Counted from the first letter of the stretch, positions 16,094-25,084 are shown. The stretch: DNA of 64,000 nucleotides from Candidatus Baltobacteraceae bacterium (GCA_035502855.1 DATJTX010000024.1:1-64000), one strand, 5' to 3'. Notes: generated by a model from the sequence alone, not told the origin. Numbers and translations are program-made.

Positions 16094-17127
16094 GCGTCCT
16101 TATCGAGTACGTCGGCCAAGGCCGGGAGAGAGATTTCGTACCGGTATCCCACGTTGCGGTGGTCGTCGTCGAACTCCTCGTGCCGGACCGGGAGCCCGAG
16201 CTCGCGGATGCGCTGCGTCACCAATCGGGCGCCGACATCGAGCCCGTATTCATCGCGGCGCCCGCAGTCGAGATAACGCAAACGCAGGCGCCGCAGTTCC
16301 GCCGCGCGGCCCGGCACGCGCTCGACCGGGTCGAAGGCCAACCAGCGTGCGAACACGTCCTCGCGAAATTGCCCGCTCTCGAGCGCGAACGGCAGATCGA
16401 GATCGAACGCGTTCGCCGATCGCGGCGAATACGCGGCCGCATATCCGAGAATCTCCATCGTCGTATACTCGGCCTGCGCGCGCTTGTGCTTCTTCTCGAA
16501 CGATTCGACGAATGCCGGAACGGAGAACTCGTGTTTCTCGAGCATGCGCTGCACGAGGGGGAACGACGGCGGGTACGCATAGAGGAAATACGAATCGCCG
16601 CTGTGCGAAGCAAACGCCGCGAACGTGCCGGGATACTCCATCACCAGGTGCATCGAGCCGAAGCCGCCCGACGATTTGCCCAGCACGGCGCGCCCGCCTT
16701 CGCGCGCCAGCGTACGATACGAACGATCGACGTGACCGATCACGTCGCGCACGACGTAGGTCGCGTAGTCGCCGTTGTGGACGGAGTTGACGTACTGCGA
16801 ACCGCCAAGGCGCGTGAACCCATCGACGATGACCAGCAGCACCGGCGGCATGCGCCCCTCGCGCATGAGCCCGTCGGCCCACTGGACGACGTTACGCTCC
16901 CAGGGGCGCGCCGCGATCAGCGCGGGCGCGTCGCCCGTATAACCGTGGAGCACGTAGAGAACGGGATAGCGCCGCGAGCCTTGCGGGTCGTACCCGGGTG
17001 GCGTGTACACGATGATCGGGCGCTCGTGCGGATCGCCGAGCGCGTTACCGGCGAGCGCATCGCTCGCGATGCGATCGAAATGCAGCGCGCCGTGCAAACC
17101 CAGCAATTGGCCGTAACTCGTCTCCAC
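16090..17127 (-). CDS. esterase family protein (enterochelin-esterase / esterase D-like alpha/beta hydrolase)
   Basis: 345 residues from the GTG at 17127; a longer frame to 17232 would run into the divergent gene. Alpha/beta hydrolase features are RPIIVYTPPGYDP, YPVLYVLHGYTGD, the nucleophile elbow LGKSSGGFGSMHL (GxSxG), and a late DDDHRNVGYRY carrying the likely catalytic His. The family includes enterochelin esterase Fes, antigen-85-like acyltransferases and feruloyl esterases. No signal peptide is evident. It sits beside a GH35-like hydrolase, so a carbohydrate ester substrate is plausible. Confidence 0.82.
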   Translation of the reverse strand: METSYGQLLGLHGALHFDRIASDALAGNALGDPHERPIIVYTPPGYDPQGSRRYPVLYVLHGYTGDAPALIAARPWERNVVQWADGLMREGRMPPVLLVIVDGFTRLGGSQYVNSVHNGDYATYVVRDVIGHVDRSYRTLAREGGRAVLGKSSGGFGSMHLVMEYPGTFAAFASHSGDSYFLYAYPPSFPLVQRMLEKHEFSVPAFVESFEKKHKRAQAEYTTMEILGYAAAYSPRSANAFDLDLPFALESGQFREDVFARWLAFDPVERVPGRAAELRRLRLRYLDCGRRDEYGLDVGARLVTQRIRELGLPVRHEEFDDDHRNVGYRYEISLPALADVLDKDA

Positions 17128-17182
17128 GATGGAGCTTGCTTCGCCGCCAGGGAACGCGCATCCTGAGGAAAATGGATGCGCG

Positions 17183-19387
17183 ATGCATCTCGCGCTCGTC
17201 CTTTGCGCGCTCCTCTGGAAAACGTGGCACACCTCGGCCGTGATCGAGCGGAACGGAACGCCGGTCTTTACCGTCGACGGCCGCCCCTTCTTCGTCTACG
17301 GCGCAGCGTTCTTCTACGAGCGCACGCCGGTCGCGCGCTGGCGTACCGATCTCGAGCGTTACCGTGCGATGGGAATCAACACCATCGATCTCTATCTGAT
17401 TTGGAATTGGCACGAACCCGATCCGCACACCATCGACTTCGACGGTCACACGAATCCGCAGCGCAACCTGTACCGGCTCTTCGCGCTGATCCATCAGCTC
17501 GGATTCAAAGTCATCGTCCGGCCGGGGCCGGTGATTCGCAACGAGTGGCGCAACGGCGGTTATCCCGACTGGCTGCTCGAGCGGCCGGCCTATAACATGC
17601 CGCTGCACGACATTCTCGAGGGGCGGTATCCCGCAACCGCGACGCTGCAGAACGCGCATGCCGACGCCGCGGCGAACGAGTGGCTGCACAATCCGGTGCA
17701 TTTGCACTACGCGGCTCGCTGGCTGCACGACGTGCTCACCGCGATCGAGCCTTGGTCGCATGACGTGATCGCGATCGCGCTCGACGACGATCAGGGCGCG
17801 TACCTCGACAACGACACCTACCCCGCCCCGCATTGGCACGCGTACATGAACTGGCTCAAAGCGCGCGTGCAATCGACGGTGGGTACGCGCGTCCCGCTCT
17901 TCATCAACACCTATCAAATGAAAGAGACGGCCTCGGCCCCCGTGTGGGCATGGGGCAATTGGTACCAGAGCGACGCGTATCGCATCGGCGAGCACGATAT
18001 CTTGCAGCTCGCGTTCTCCTTCGGCTTGTTGCAGACGCAGGTCGGCCTGCCGGTGATGGCGAGTGAGTTTCAGGCCGGCTGGCTGCAAGGCGCCGACCAG
18101 ACGTCGCCGCGCCCCTCCGCACCGCAGAACACGACGATCGCGCTGCACGAGATGCTGCACATGGGTTTACACGGCGTCGTGAACTTCCCGGTCCAAGATA
18201 CGCGCAACCCGGCCGGGTACGAAGCGCCTTGGGCTAACTGGTTCTACGGTTGGGACGCCGCCCTCGACGTGAACGGCAATCCGTCGCCGCGCTACGCGCC
18301 GACCGCCGCCTTCGGCCGGTTCGTGGAGCGTTACGGTCCGCTGCTGGCGACGATGCAGCCGAAGGTCGATCGCTTCATTGCCTGGCGCGGCAACCCCGAT
18401 GCGACGATCGCGCAGTTCGCGCGCTGCCGCGCGCTCGCCCTGACGTGCCGCGTGTACGACCCGCGCTATCAGCCGCACGTGCCCGCGCTGCACGGTCCCT
18501 CGAGCACCGGCGGCCTGCACGACGCGGCGCTGCTCGTCACGCCCGACGGCAGGCGCGCGCTGCTCGACATCTTCAATCCAAGTATGACAAGCGAAGTCAC
18601 ACCGCGAACGAGCGTGACCGTCGGCGGACGCCGTTATCCGATTGCGCCGCAGCGCATCGCGGGCGGCGGCGCGCTCGACATTCCGCTCGGCTTCACGCCG
18701 CCGCCGGCGCCGCGCGCGATTCCGCTGCCGCGTCTGACGCCGCTGCCCGTCGCCTGGCGCGCGGTCGCGCCGGGTGAGGCAATCGTCTACGCACTCGACG
18801 TCTTCCACGACGAGATGCCGACCTACGTGCTCGACAACGGCATCGTACGAATCGTCGTATCGGCGGACGCCGGCGCGCGCTCGTTCATCTATGAAGACGA
18901 TCTCACCGGGAAGAACTATTTCAACTCGATCGGCGCGGCGCGCGACGATGTCGCGAACCCGCCGACGCCCTCACCACGCGATTACATCGCCGCCTACACC
19001 CACCCGATTCCGGCCGGCACGTTCAACCGCCCGTATCGCTGCCACATCGATGTGAGCGGTGCATATGCGGCGCTGACCTGTACCTATACCGCGCCGGACT
19101 TCGGGCCCAAGCCGGTGACATTCACGAAAACGTTTAGCTTGCTGCCGGACGCCGACGATTTCACCGTGACGCGGCCGATCCCGAACGGCATCACGACGAC
19201 GTATTACCGACGAGGCGAATCCTGGACGATAACGGGAATCCGACAGAGCACCCCGCAAGGAGCTGCAACCGCCACCCCGATTCCGCGCGCGGCGCACGCA
19301 TTGTCTACCAAGCGGGAAAGACCGCACACATCCACTTCACACCGCTTCACACCGCGCGGCGCAGGGCTCGTCTCCGCTCCAACATAA
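17183..19387 (+). CDS. GH35-like beta-galactosidase family glycoside hydrolase
   Basis: 734 residues from the ATG at 17183 (GAGGAA at 17165-17170); an ATG at 17129 is less likely. A weak signal peptide (MHLALVLCALLWKTW) is followed by a TIM barrel opening with PFFVYGAAFFYERTPVARW, then INTIDLYLIWNWHEP and VIVRPGPVIRNEW, as in GH35. The nucleophile region is VMASEFQAGW (E295). The acid/base position, normally ENEYG, reads DDDQG (201-205), so the usual Glu is Asp. C-terminal beta domains follow. The last ~50 residues appear shifted out of frame and back (see findings). Confidence 0.8.
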   Translation: MHLALVLCALLWKTWHTSAVIERNGTPVFTVDGRPFFVYGAAFFYERTPVARWRTDLERYRAMGINTIDLYLIWNWHEPDPHTIDFDGHTNPQRNLYRLFALIHQLGFKVIVRPGPVIRNEWRNGGYPDWLLERPAYNMPLHDILEGRYPATATLQNAHADAAANEWLHNPVHLHYAARWLHDVLTAIEPWSHDVIAIALDDDQGAYLDNDTYPAPHWHAYMNWLKARVQSTVGTRVPLFINTYQMKETASAPVWAWGNWYQSDAYRIGEHDILQLAFSFGLLQTQVGLPVMASEFQAGWLQGADQTSPRPSAPQNTTIALHEMLHMGLHGVVNFPVQDTRNPAGYEAPWANWFYGWDAALDVNGNPSPRYAPTAAFGRFVERYGPLLATMQPKVDRFIAWRGNPDATIAQFARCRALALTCRVYDPRYQPHVPALHGPSSTGGLHDAALLVTPDGRRALLDIFNPSMTSEVTPRTSVTVGGRRYPIAPQRIAGGGALDIPLGFTPPPAPRAIPLPRLTPLPVAWRAVAPGEAIVYALDVFHDEMPTYVLDNGIVRIVVSADAGARSFIYEDDLTGKNYFNSIGAARDDVANPPTPSPRDYIAAYTHPIPAGTFNRPYRCHIDVSGAYAALTCTYTAPDFGPKPVTFTKTFSLLPDADDFTVTRPIPNGITTTYYRRGESWTITGIRQSTPQGAATATPIPRAAHALSTKRERPHTSTSHRFTPRGAGLVSAPT
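19336..19355 (+). repeat. 10-bp tandem duplication near the 3' end of the GH35-like gene
   Basis: TTCACACCGC occurs twice in direct succession (19336-19345 and 19346-19355), adding one base to the reading phase. Confidence 0.9.
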
Positions 19388-19396
19388 GTCGCTCGC

Positions 19397-20242
19397 ATGG
19401 CTGTTGTAATCGTGACCGACAGCGGGTGTGACCTTACTTTAGATGAGGCGCGGAGCCTCGGCGTGGAGATCGTACCGGTTTGGATCGTCATCGGCGATAC
19501 GAAGTACCGCGACTGCGTCGACTTGGAGATCGCGCGCTTCTTCGCGCTGACCGAGTCGTCGGAGGCGCTGCCGAAAACCGAATCGCCGCAAGTCGAACAA
19601 TTCGCGGAAACATTCCAGCGGCTCACCGCTGCCGGGAACTCGGTCGTCGCGATCTTGCTTTCGTCACGCATCTCACAGTCGGTCGCGAACGCGACGACGG
19701 CTGCGGCACCGTTTGGTGACCGGGTGCGGATCGTCGACAGCCTCAGCTCCGCCGGCGTCGAATATCTGCTGGTCGCACGGGCGCTCGAACTTGCGCGCGG
19801 CGGTGCGACCGCAGCGACGATCGCCGACTCGCTCGATCCCGGCAAGATGAAGTCGGTCGCCTTTTTCACCGGCCCGAACGTGGGGAATCTCGGTCGTACC
19901 GGGCGTGTCGCACAATCCGTTGCGGCCCTTAGCCAAACGCTCCACGTCTACGTCGTGCTCAAGATGAACGAAAACGGCGCGATCGTGCCCGCCGGACAAA
20001 GCCGCGATGAGCCGCATGCACTCGAGATCATGGTGGATTCCGCGTTGCGTGCCCTACGCGGCAGCCGCGAGATGCGGTTCTGCGTCAGTCACGCGCGCGC
20101 TCCGGAAGCCGCGCGAGCCGCGGCCGAACTGCTGCGCGCGCGCGAGCCCGCGGCGAGCGAGGTGCCGATTCGCGAGTACACGGCGACGATTGCGTTGCAT
20201 CAGGGCGTGGGCGCCGTCGGAATATACGGCATCGCGCCGTAG
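19397..20242 (+). CDS. DegV family fatty-acid-binding protein
   Basis: 281 residues. MAVVIVTDSGCDLTLDEA is the DegV N-terminal motif with the TDSxxDL loop. VEIVPVWIVIGDTKYRDCVD, then SSRISQSVANA, then VRIVDSLSSAGVEYLLVARA follow the family order. DegV/FakB proteins bind fatty acids and, where FakA exists, present them for phosphorylation; no fakA is in the window. It lies nine bases after the GH35-like stop and may be cotranscribed. Confidence 0.9.
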   Translation: MAVVIVTDSGCDLTLDEARSLGVEIVPVWIVIGDTKYRDCVDLEIARFFALTESSEALPKTESPQVEQFAETFQRLTAAGNSVVAILLSSRISQSVANATTAAAPFGDRVRIVDSLSSAGVEYLLVARALELARGGATAATIADSLDPGKMKSVAFFTGPNVGNLGRTGRVAQSVAALSQTLHVYVVLKMNENGAIVPAGQSRDEPHALEIMVDSALRALRGSREMRFCVSHARAPEAARAAAELLRAREPAASEVPIREYTATIALHQGVGAVGIYGIAP

Positions 20243-20277
20243 CAAGGAGCCCATCCGGCGGCCCCGAACCCCGCCCC

Positions 20278-20318
20278 GTCATCCGGAGGTGCGAGCCGTA
20301 GGCGAGCCTCGAAGGACG
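20278..20318. repeat. dispersed palindromic repeat, copy 4
   Basis: GTCATCCGGAGG ... GCCTCGAAGGACG with an inner GCGAGCCGTAGGCGAGC palindrome. It ends three bases before tRNA-Leu. Confidence 0.65.
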
Positions 20319-20320
20319 TG

Positions 20321-20404
20321 GGGGAAATGGCGGAACGGCAGACGCAGCCGCCTCAAAAGCGGCCGGGGCAACTCGTGTGGGTTCAAATCCCACTTTCCCC
20401 ACCA
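20321..20404 (+). tRNA. tRNA-Leu (CAA)
   Basis: 84 bases with encoded CCA. Acceptor GGGGAAA/TTTCCCC; anticodon stem GCCGC/GCGGC with loop CTCAAAA gives CAA. A long variable arm (CGGGGCAACTCG) and discriminator A identify leucine. Its 3' 22 bases are antisense to the end of the secreted-protein gene at 20383. Confidence 0.96.
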
Positions 20405-21150
20405 GCGAGCATGGCGGTACGATAGAACGTTTCGCCGGCGGACGCGTCGGTGAAGCGATGGAAATGATCGAGCACTTCGGTCACCGTGCCGCGCCCTGGG
20501 ATGAAGAGCACGCGTCCGACGTACGTGCTGTCGCTGCGCACAGTAGTCCAAAGGCCCGGCACCGGTTCACCGAAGGTCTCGTCGATCGTGCCGCCGGTTG
20601 CGTACTCCGGAAGAACGTTCGGCGAATAACTTAGCGCGAGAACCCTTCCGGTCGACGGGTCGATCCGCATATCGCCGCGTCCATGCTGGTTGTCGTGCAC
20701 GTCACTGCTAAAACGCACGTCGACGGCATTGCCCGAGCACGCGCACGGAACGATCGCGTAGCGGTAGTCGGCAAGGTAGCGGCCATCGAACGGCTCTTTG
20801 AAAAAATCCTTGCCGGCTTCGAGATCGCGATTGTTCTGGTCGTCGCGCCGGCTGGTCTGCGCCGGGTCGAGCGGCCGCCCGTTGACGTCGATCCACAAGT
20901 AATGGATGCGCCGGTACGCGCCGTTGGTCATCAGCAGCACCGCGTCGCTGCGCTGCTCGTAGTGCGCGGGTCCGGCGCTGGCAAGAATCGTGATGTGCCG
21001 TTCGAAGACGACGGCGCCGGCACTCGTGCTAGCGGCGGTTTGCGCGGCGGCTTGAACGATCGCAGGCACGTTTGCCGCCGGCGGCGCGGCCGGTGCAAGG
21101 AGCGGCGTCGCGAGAATCGTTAGCAGGCAAACCAGTACCCGGACGTGCAC
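20383..21150 (-). CDS. secreted protein, unknown (possible paralogue of 1762-2529)
   Basis: 255 residues with signal peptide MHVRVLVCLLTILATPLLAP. The mature part has strands VVFERHITILAS, YRRIHYLWIDVNG and MRIDPSTGRVLALSYS, similar in spacing to the proteins at 1762-2529 and 48005-48754. A CACSG pair may form a disulfide. The last codons run through the T arm of tRNA-Leu on the opposite strand. The TonB receptor gene ends 64 bases upstream of its start in the same direction. Function unknown. Confidence 0.68.
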   Translation of the reverse strand: MHVRVLVCLLTILATPLLAPAAPPAANVPAIVQAAAQTAASTSAGAVVFERHITILASAGPAHYEQRSDAVLLMTNGAYRRIHYLWIDVNGRPLDPAQTSRRDDQNNRDLEAGKDFFKEPFDGRYLADYRYAIVPCACSGNAVDVRFSSDVHDNQHGRGDMRIDPSTGRVLALSYSPNVLPEYATGGTIDETFGEPVPGLWTTVRSDSTYVGRVLFIPGRGTVTEVLDHFHRFTDASAGETFYRTAMLAGGESGI

Positions 21151-21214
21151 GTTGCGCTTGTACCCCGTGCTCCTCCTGTCGTTCTATACCTATCGGCCTA
21201 TCGCCGCATGGGAC

Positions 21215-23728
21215 TTACGTCTTATGCGTTACGATTATTAGAAAGCGGCGACCTGGGAGCGCATAGGCAGGCGTCAGGAGCGGACCGGTGGTCTGCGGGT
21301 ATGGCACGCCCCCGTTCTCTCGCGTCGTCAGGAAGTCGTAGGCGTTGGTGAGATTCTCGCCCGTCAGCGCCACGTCCAAGCCGTGCGGCAGATGCCAGGT
21401 GATCCCGGCGCGCAGCGTCGCGTACGGCGGCAAATTGAGCTCGTTGTACTGACCTTCATAGAGCAGGCCCGCGTAGTACGAAAGCCCGCTGTTCGGCTGA
21501 TGTTCGATCGTCAGGTTGATCTTGTGCAGCGGAACGCCCAGATCTTGGACGTAGGGAACCACGTCGTCGGCGGCCAGCGTTGGGAACGAGACGATGTACG
21601 CGCTGTCGATATCATAATCGAGGTGCAACTGGGTCTTCGCGGTGAGCGCGTAGTCCGTTCGCAGTTCGATCCCTTCGTAAACCTCGTGCGTCACGTTCAC
21701 GGGATACGTCAGGCAATTTTCCGACGTCGCTTCGGCGAGCGTAACCGATCCCGCGCAATCGCCAGGCCCGATGAAGTCGGCGACGCCGTTGTGCAGATTC
21801 GTCCGGTAGGCGTCGAGCGATACGTGAAAAGGACGCCCGTCCGGATGGAAGAGATGCTCTACGCCGACGTCCATCGAGGTCGCGCGCTCGGCCGTCGCGT
21901 TCGGATTTCCGACGCTGGCTTTTCCATCGACAACCGGAATCGCCTCGTCCGGGCCGGGCATGATAAACGTCGGCAGCTGCGGCGACTGGAACGTATTGCC
22001 GATCGAGCCCCGCACCGTCGTATCGCTGGTCGGCGTCCAGACGATGCCCAGACGCGGATCGAAGCTATACCCGAACGAGCTGTAGTCGCTGTAGTACGTG
22101 GCGAACGAGTAGTGCAGCTTGGCTGTCGGATTGACTTCGTAGCTCAAGCCGACCCACCGCTGCGTCTGCCCCAACCTCTGCACGGTCGAATCGGAATAAT
22201 TGTCCGAGACCGAATCGAACGGCAGAGCGTTCGCGCCATAGCGGGTAACGGCGTCGGGCACGCCCCGCAAAACCGAATCGGCATAGATCGTGCCAAGCAC
22301 GTTGTCGGTTACGAGGGCTTCGTTGGTGACCGCGAACTTGAGGTCGAGCGAGCCTTTCGGCAGCGCATGATCAAACTCGAGCGTGTCGTCGGCGATGAGA
22401 TCGCGGTCGTTGTACAGGTACGGTGAGGAGCCGGCCGCTTGACCGTTCACGTCCTGGGTCACGAGCGAGGTTTGATGGCGAAAGATCGCGGTCGTCAAGG
22501 GCGTTCCGTCGAGCGCGCGCTGCAGCGGAAGCTCGAGATCGAGCCCGTACGCGTCGTTGTTCGAAGACACCGAAGAACCGCCGGCGTTGTCGAATTGTTC
22601 GGTGGTGTTCGGCAACCCGGTATTCGGAATCGTGCAATCCCCGGGAGCGCAGGTCGACGACAGCACGGCCGAGAGATCGCGGTAGACCGCCTGATTGTGA
22701 AACGAGATGCCGGCAAACCCGCCATTTCCGAACTGATAGCGGAGGTTCGCGAGCGTCGAGCTTGCCGTCATGTCGTTGCCGATCGGCGACGTGCCGACAC
22801 TGCTGCCGTTGTTGTCCGACGTATTCGGGAAGGGCGTGTTATCGAGCTGACCCGCCGAATCGTAGCGGTGAAACGAGAGCGCGTAGCCGAAGCGTTGATC
22901 GCTCCCGGTTGCTTCTAACGTACCGTTCTCGGTACCGAAGGAGCCGAACGAAAAACGCTCGAGCGCATGTTCCTGTGTCGTCGGCTGCAGCGTGACGACG
23001 TTGAGCGCTCCGCCGAGCGTATTGGGGCCGTAGAGCGCGGAGGGGGCGATGCCGTAAACGATCTGGATGTCCTGCAGATCCGCCGGATCGAGCAGCGAAA
23101 GATCGAAATCGCCGGTGTTTCCGTTGTTGACTTGATGCCCGTCGACGTCGACCAATGTCTCGCTGGGATCGGGACCGCGCAATGCGACGACCGCGGGAGC
23201 GTTGAGTCCGCCGCCGAGAATCGGATACACGGTCGTCGATAGTTCGGATTCGAGAATGTCGCTGGTACGCTCGACACCCTGTGCCGCGTAGGCTTGCGCG
23301 TTCACGTTCACGCTCGGCACCGATGAGGTCGAGAGCAACGGCGCACCGTTGCTGGTGACGTCGACGATCGTCGTGAGCGCGCCGACTTGCTGTTTCGGGA
23401 GCGCAAATCGCACTTCGAGCGTTCGCCCGCCGCCGATCGTCACCGTCCGGCCCGCGACCGTTTCATATCCACGCGCATAGACGGAGATCGTGTACGTTCC
23501 GGGCGGCTCAGCGGCAAAGATGAATTGGCCGTTCTTGTCGCTGCGAACCGTCGCGCCCGGACCGTCACCGCGAAGCTGCACGATCGCGCCGGCAATGAGC
23601 GCGCCGTCCGAACTCGCCACCGTTCCGACGATCGCCGGACTCGCGTCGGCCAGGGCGCGTCCTGCCGGCAGCAGGGCGAGGACGCACAGCGCGATGGCTA
23701 AGGCGGCCGGGTGGCGGTGATGCAGCAT
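21215..23728 (-). CDS. TonB-dependent outer-membrane receptor
   Basis: 837 residues. After a signal peptide (LAIALCVLALLPAGRALA) comes a CarboxypepD_reg domain (SDGALIAGAIVQLRGDG, PPGTYTISVYARGYE). A plug domain follows (TLVDVDGHQVNN, VYGIAPSALYGPNTLGGALNV), then a ~600-residue barrel ending in a strand of alternating hydrophobics (FLIIVTHKT). It imports siderophores, vitamin B12, sugars or other ligands across the outer membrane using TonB energy. No exbBD/tonB genes lie nearby. A promoter whose spacer is an iron-box-like palindrome lies 39-66 bases upstream, pointing to metal control. Confidence 0.93.
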   Translation of the reverse strand: MLHHRHPAALAIALCVLALLPAGRALADASPAIVGTVASSDGALIAGAIVQLRGDGPGATVRSDKNGQFIFAAEPPGTYTISVYARGYETVAGRTVTIGGGRTLEVRFALPKQQVGALTTIVDVTSNGAPLLSTSSVPSVNVNAQAYAAQGVERTSDILESELSTTVYPILGGGLNAPAVVALRGPDPSETLVDVDGHQVNNGNTGDFDLSLLDPADLQDIQIVYGIAPSALYGPNTLGGALNVVTLQPTTQEHALERFSFGSFGTENGTLEATGSDQRFGYALSFHRYDSAGQLDNTPFPNTSDNNGSSVGTSPIGNDMTASSTLANLRYQFGNGGFAGISFHNQAVYRDLSAVLSSTCAPGDCTIPNTGLPNTTEQFDNAGGSSVSSNNDAYGLDLELPLQRALDGTPLTTAIFRHQTSLVTQDVNGQAAGSSPYLYNDRDLIADDTLEFDHALPKGSLDLKFAVTNEALVTDNVLGTIYADSVLRGVPDAVTRYGANALPFDSVSDNYSDSTVQRLGQTQRWVGLSYEVNPTAKLHYSFATYYSDYSSFGYSFDPRLGIVWTPTSDTTVRGSIGNTFQSPQLPTFIMPGPDEAIPVVDGKASVGNPNATAERATSMDVGVEHLFHPDGRPFHVSLDAYRTNLHNGVADFIGPGDCAGSVTLAEATSENCLTYPVNVTHEVYEGIELRTDYALTAKTQLHLDYDIDSAYIVSFPTLAADDVVPYVQDLGVPLHKINLTIEHQPNSGLSYYAGLLYEGQYNELNLPPYATLRAGITWHLPHGLDVALTGENLTNAYDFLTTRENGGVPYPQTTGPLLTPAYALPGRRFLIIVTHKT

Positions 23729-23766
23729 TGGACCCCGTTTCCGAACGAGAAGTAGGTGTACAAAAT

Positions 23767-23794
23767 AGTATAATTAGTCTTTCCTAATCTGCAA
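23767..23794 (-). promoter_or_regulatory. sigma70 promoter with DtxR/IdeR-like operator for the TonB receptor
   Basis: Minus strand: -35 TTGCAG (23789-23794), 16-base spacer, -10 TATACT (23767-23772). The spacer is exactly the palindrome ATTAG-GAAAGA-CTAAT. The 19-mer TTAGGAAAGACTAATTATA (23769-23787) matches the DtxR/IdeR consensus TWAGGTWAGSCTWACCTWA at 14 positions by my count. A bound repressor would cover both hexamers. Confidence 0.55.
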
Positions 23795-23850
23795 GCCACC
23801 CAAGTCGGGATCCCAAACCGAGCAGGCCTCTCCTCTACGAACCCGGGGCC

Positions 23851-24018
23851 TTAGACCCTCGCGCCGCGGCCTGTGAGGAGGTTGACGATGATCAGCACCA
23901 CCGCGACCACGAGCAAGATGTGAATCAGCGCGCCGCCGACGTGGAGCAAAAAGCCGAGCAACCATAACACGAACAAGATTACGATCAGCGTCCAAATCAG
24001 GCTTGCGAGTCCTGCCAC
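23851..24018 (-). CDS. small two-helix membrane protein, lmo0937/DUF5670-like
   Basis: 55 residues from the GTG at 24018, chosen because AAGGAA lies eight bases upstream; the frame extends further but that part is charged and unlike the family. Two helices (LIWTLIVILFVLWLLGFLL and IHILLVVAVVLIIVNLLTG) joined by a short turn fit the lmo0937-type family, widespread inner-membrane proteins often tied to stress responses. Monocistronic. Confidence 0.72.
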   Translation of the reverse strand: MAGLASLIWTLIVILFVLWLLGFLLHVGGALIHILLVVAVVLIIVNLLTGRGARV

Positions 24019-24131
24019 GTTCGTTTTCCTTTCCGCGCCCGAAACGGCGCCGTGCATTTCGTCATCTGCATCTTCTTCCCGCGATACGTGCGCTCTCAAT
24101 CGGGGAATGATGAGTGGGGAATGATGCATTC

Positions 24132-24377
24132 ATGAAAAACGACGTGCGCGAGGTGTCACACACCCGAGTTTGCCAGATTTCGCTTTCGTTATTGCGGGCG
24201 CTGCTGGGCGCGCCGAATGAAGCAAAACGGCATTTTACCGATATTGCGGCGTCGGGGCATCCGCACGTGATCCGCATGCTGCAGTGGAAATGCGGCTGCC
24301 GAGCGCTCTCCGTCGAATCCGAAGAAGTGCCGATCGTTCCGTGCGAATTTCACACCGCCTACTTGCGCGGTACCTAG
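24132..24377 (+). CDS. small Cys/His-containing hypothetical protein
   Basis: 81 residues from the ATG at 24132 (an earlier in-frame ATG at 24114 is possible). The C-terminal half has WKCGCRALSVESEEVPIVP followed by CEFHTAYLRG; the CxC...CxxH spacing could bind a metal. No family recognised and no strong Shine-Dalgarno. Flanking genes lie on the other strand, so it would be monocistronic. Confidence 0.42.
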   Translation: MKNDVREVSHTRVCQISLSLLRALLGAPNEAKRHFTDIAASGHPHVIRMLQWKCGCRALSVESEEVPIVPCEFHTAYLRGT

Positions 24378-24412
24378 GGAAGCTCTAGCGTCAAAGCACA
24401 CGCATAGCGAAT

Positions 24413-25084
24413 CTACGCGAACTCCCACAACGCGGCGCGAGTCCACGCACCGCTGCAGTCGCGCAGCTTGACGGGAGCGCAGACGAAGAGTCTGCGTTTT
24501 CCGTCCATGACCTCGTCCGGAAAGAACAGCTCCTCGACGATGAAGCGGCCGGCGCCGAGCATGGCACGATGCCCCGGACCGGCTTTGGCAGGGTCGTCGT
24601 AGCCGCCGAAGCTCACCGCGTCGATGCCCGCGCCCTTTGCGCCGCTGCGCACGATCAGCTCCGCCGCTTCCCCGCCGCAATACACGTATTGGGTGAGAAA
24701 CTCGCCGGTATTCGCGCGCTTGCCTCCCCAACCCGTATTGAGCAACACCACGTCGCCCGGTGCAATGCGAGCGAGATGCGGTTCGATGTCGCGCGCCTCG
24801 ATCGCCGAGCCCGGGGCTTTGCCGCGCAGGTCGATCACGCTCGCCCAGCCGACGTATTGTTCAAGCGGCACGCGATCGATCGTGGCGCCCTCGGCAAAAA
24901 AATGGAACGGCGCATCGCAATGGGTGCCCGTGTGCGTACTTATTTCCACGATCTCTTTGTTCACCGGTGCAACGCCCTGGATATACATCCAGTGCACCTG
25001 CGCCGGGCGCGGGTTCTTGTCCGGATACTGCGGACAGTTCGTGTACACCGGCTGGCTCAGGTCGATGATCCGGCTCGGAATCAT
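24413..25084 (-). CDS. cyclase family protein (kynurenine-formamidase-like metal hydrolase)
   Basis: 223 residues from the ATG at 25084 overlapping the upstream TGA. The zinc-binding motif STHTGTHCDAPFHFF (HxGTHxDxPxH) is intact, preceded by IIDLSQPVYTNCPQYP and followed by VVLLNTGWGGKR, all typical of the cyclase/KynB superfamily. Members hydrolyse cyclic amides, formamides or lactone-like bonds. Last gene of a long coupled sugar-oxidation block, so lactone or sugar-derivative hydrolysis is more likely than tryptophan breakdown; no kynureninase is near. Confidence 0.85.
   Translation of the reverse strand: MIPSRIIDLSQPVYTNCPQYPDKNPRPAQVHWMYIQGVAPVNKEIVEISTHTGTHCDAPFHFFAEGATIDRVPLEQYVGWASVIDLRGKAPGSAIEARDIEPHLARIAPGDVVLLNTGWGGKRANTGEFLTQYVYCGGEAAELIVRSGAKGAGIDAVSFGGYDDPAKAGPGHRAMLGAGRFIVEELFFPDEVMDGKRRLFVCAPVKLRDCSGAWTRAALWEFA

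Noticed and set aside
24413-25084. Kynurenine formamidase of tryptophan degradation
   Set aside because: Motif fits the superfamily, but no tryptophan-catabolism genes are near and the context is sugar oxidation.
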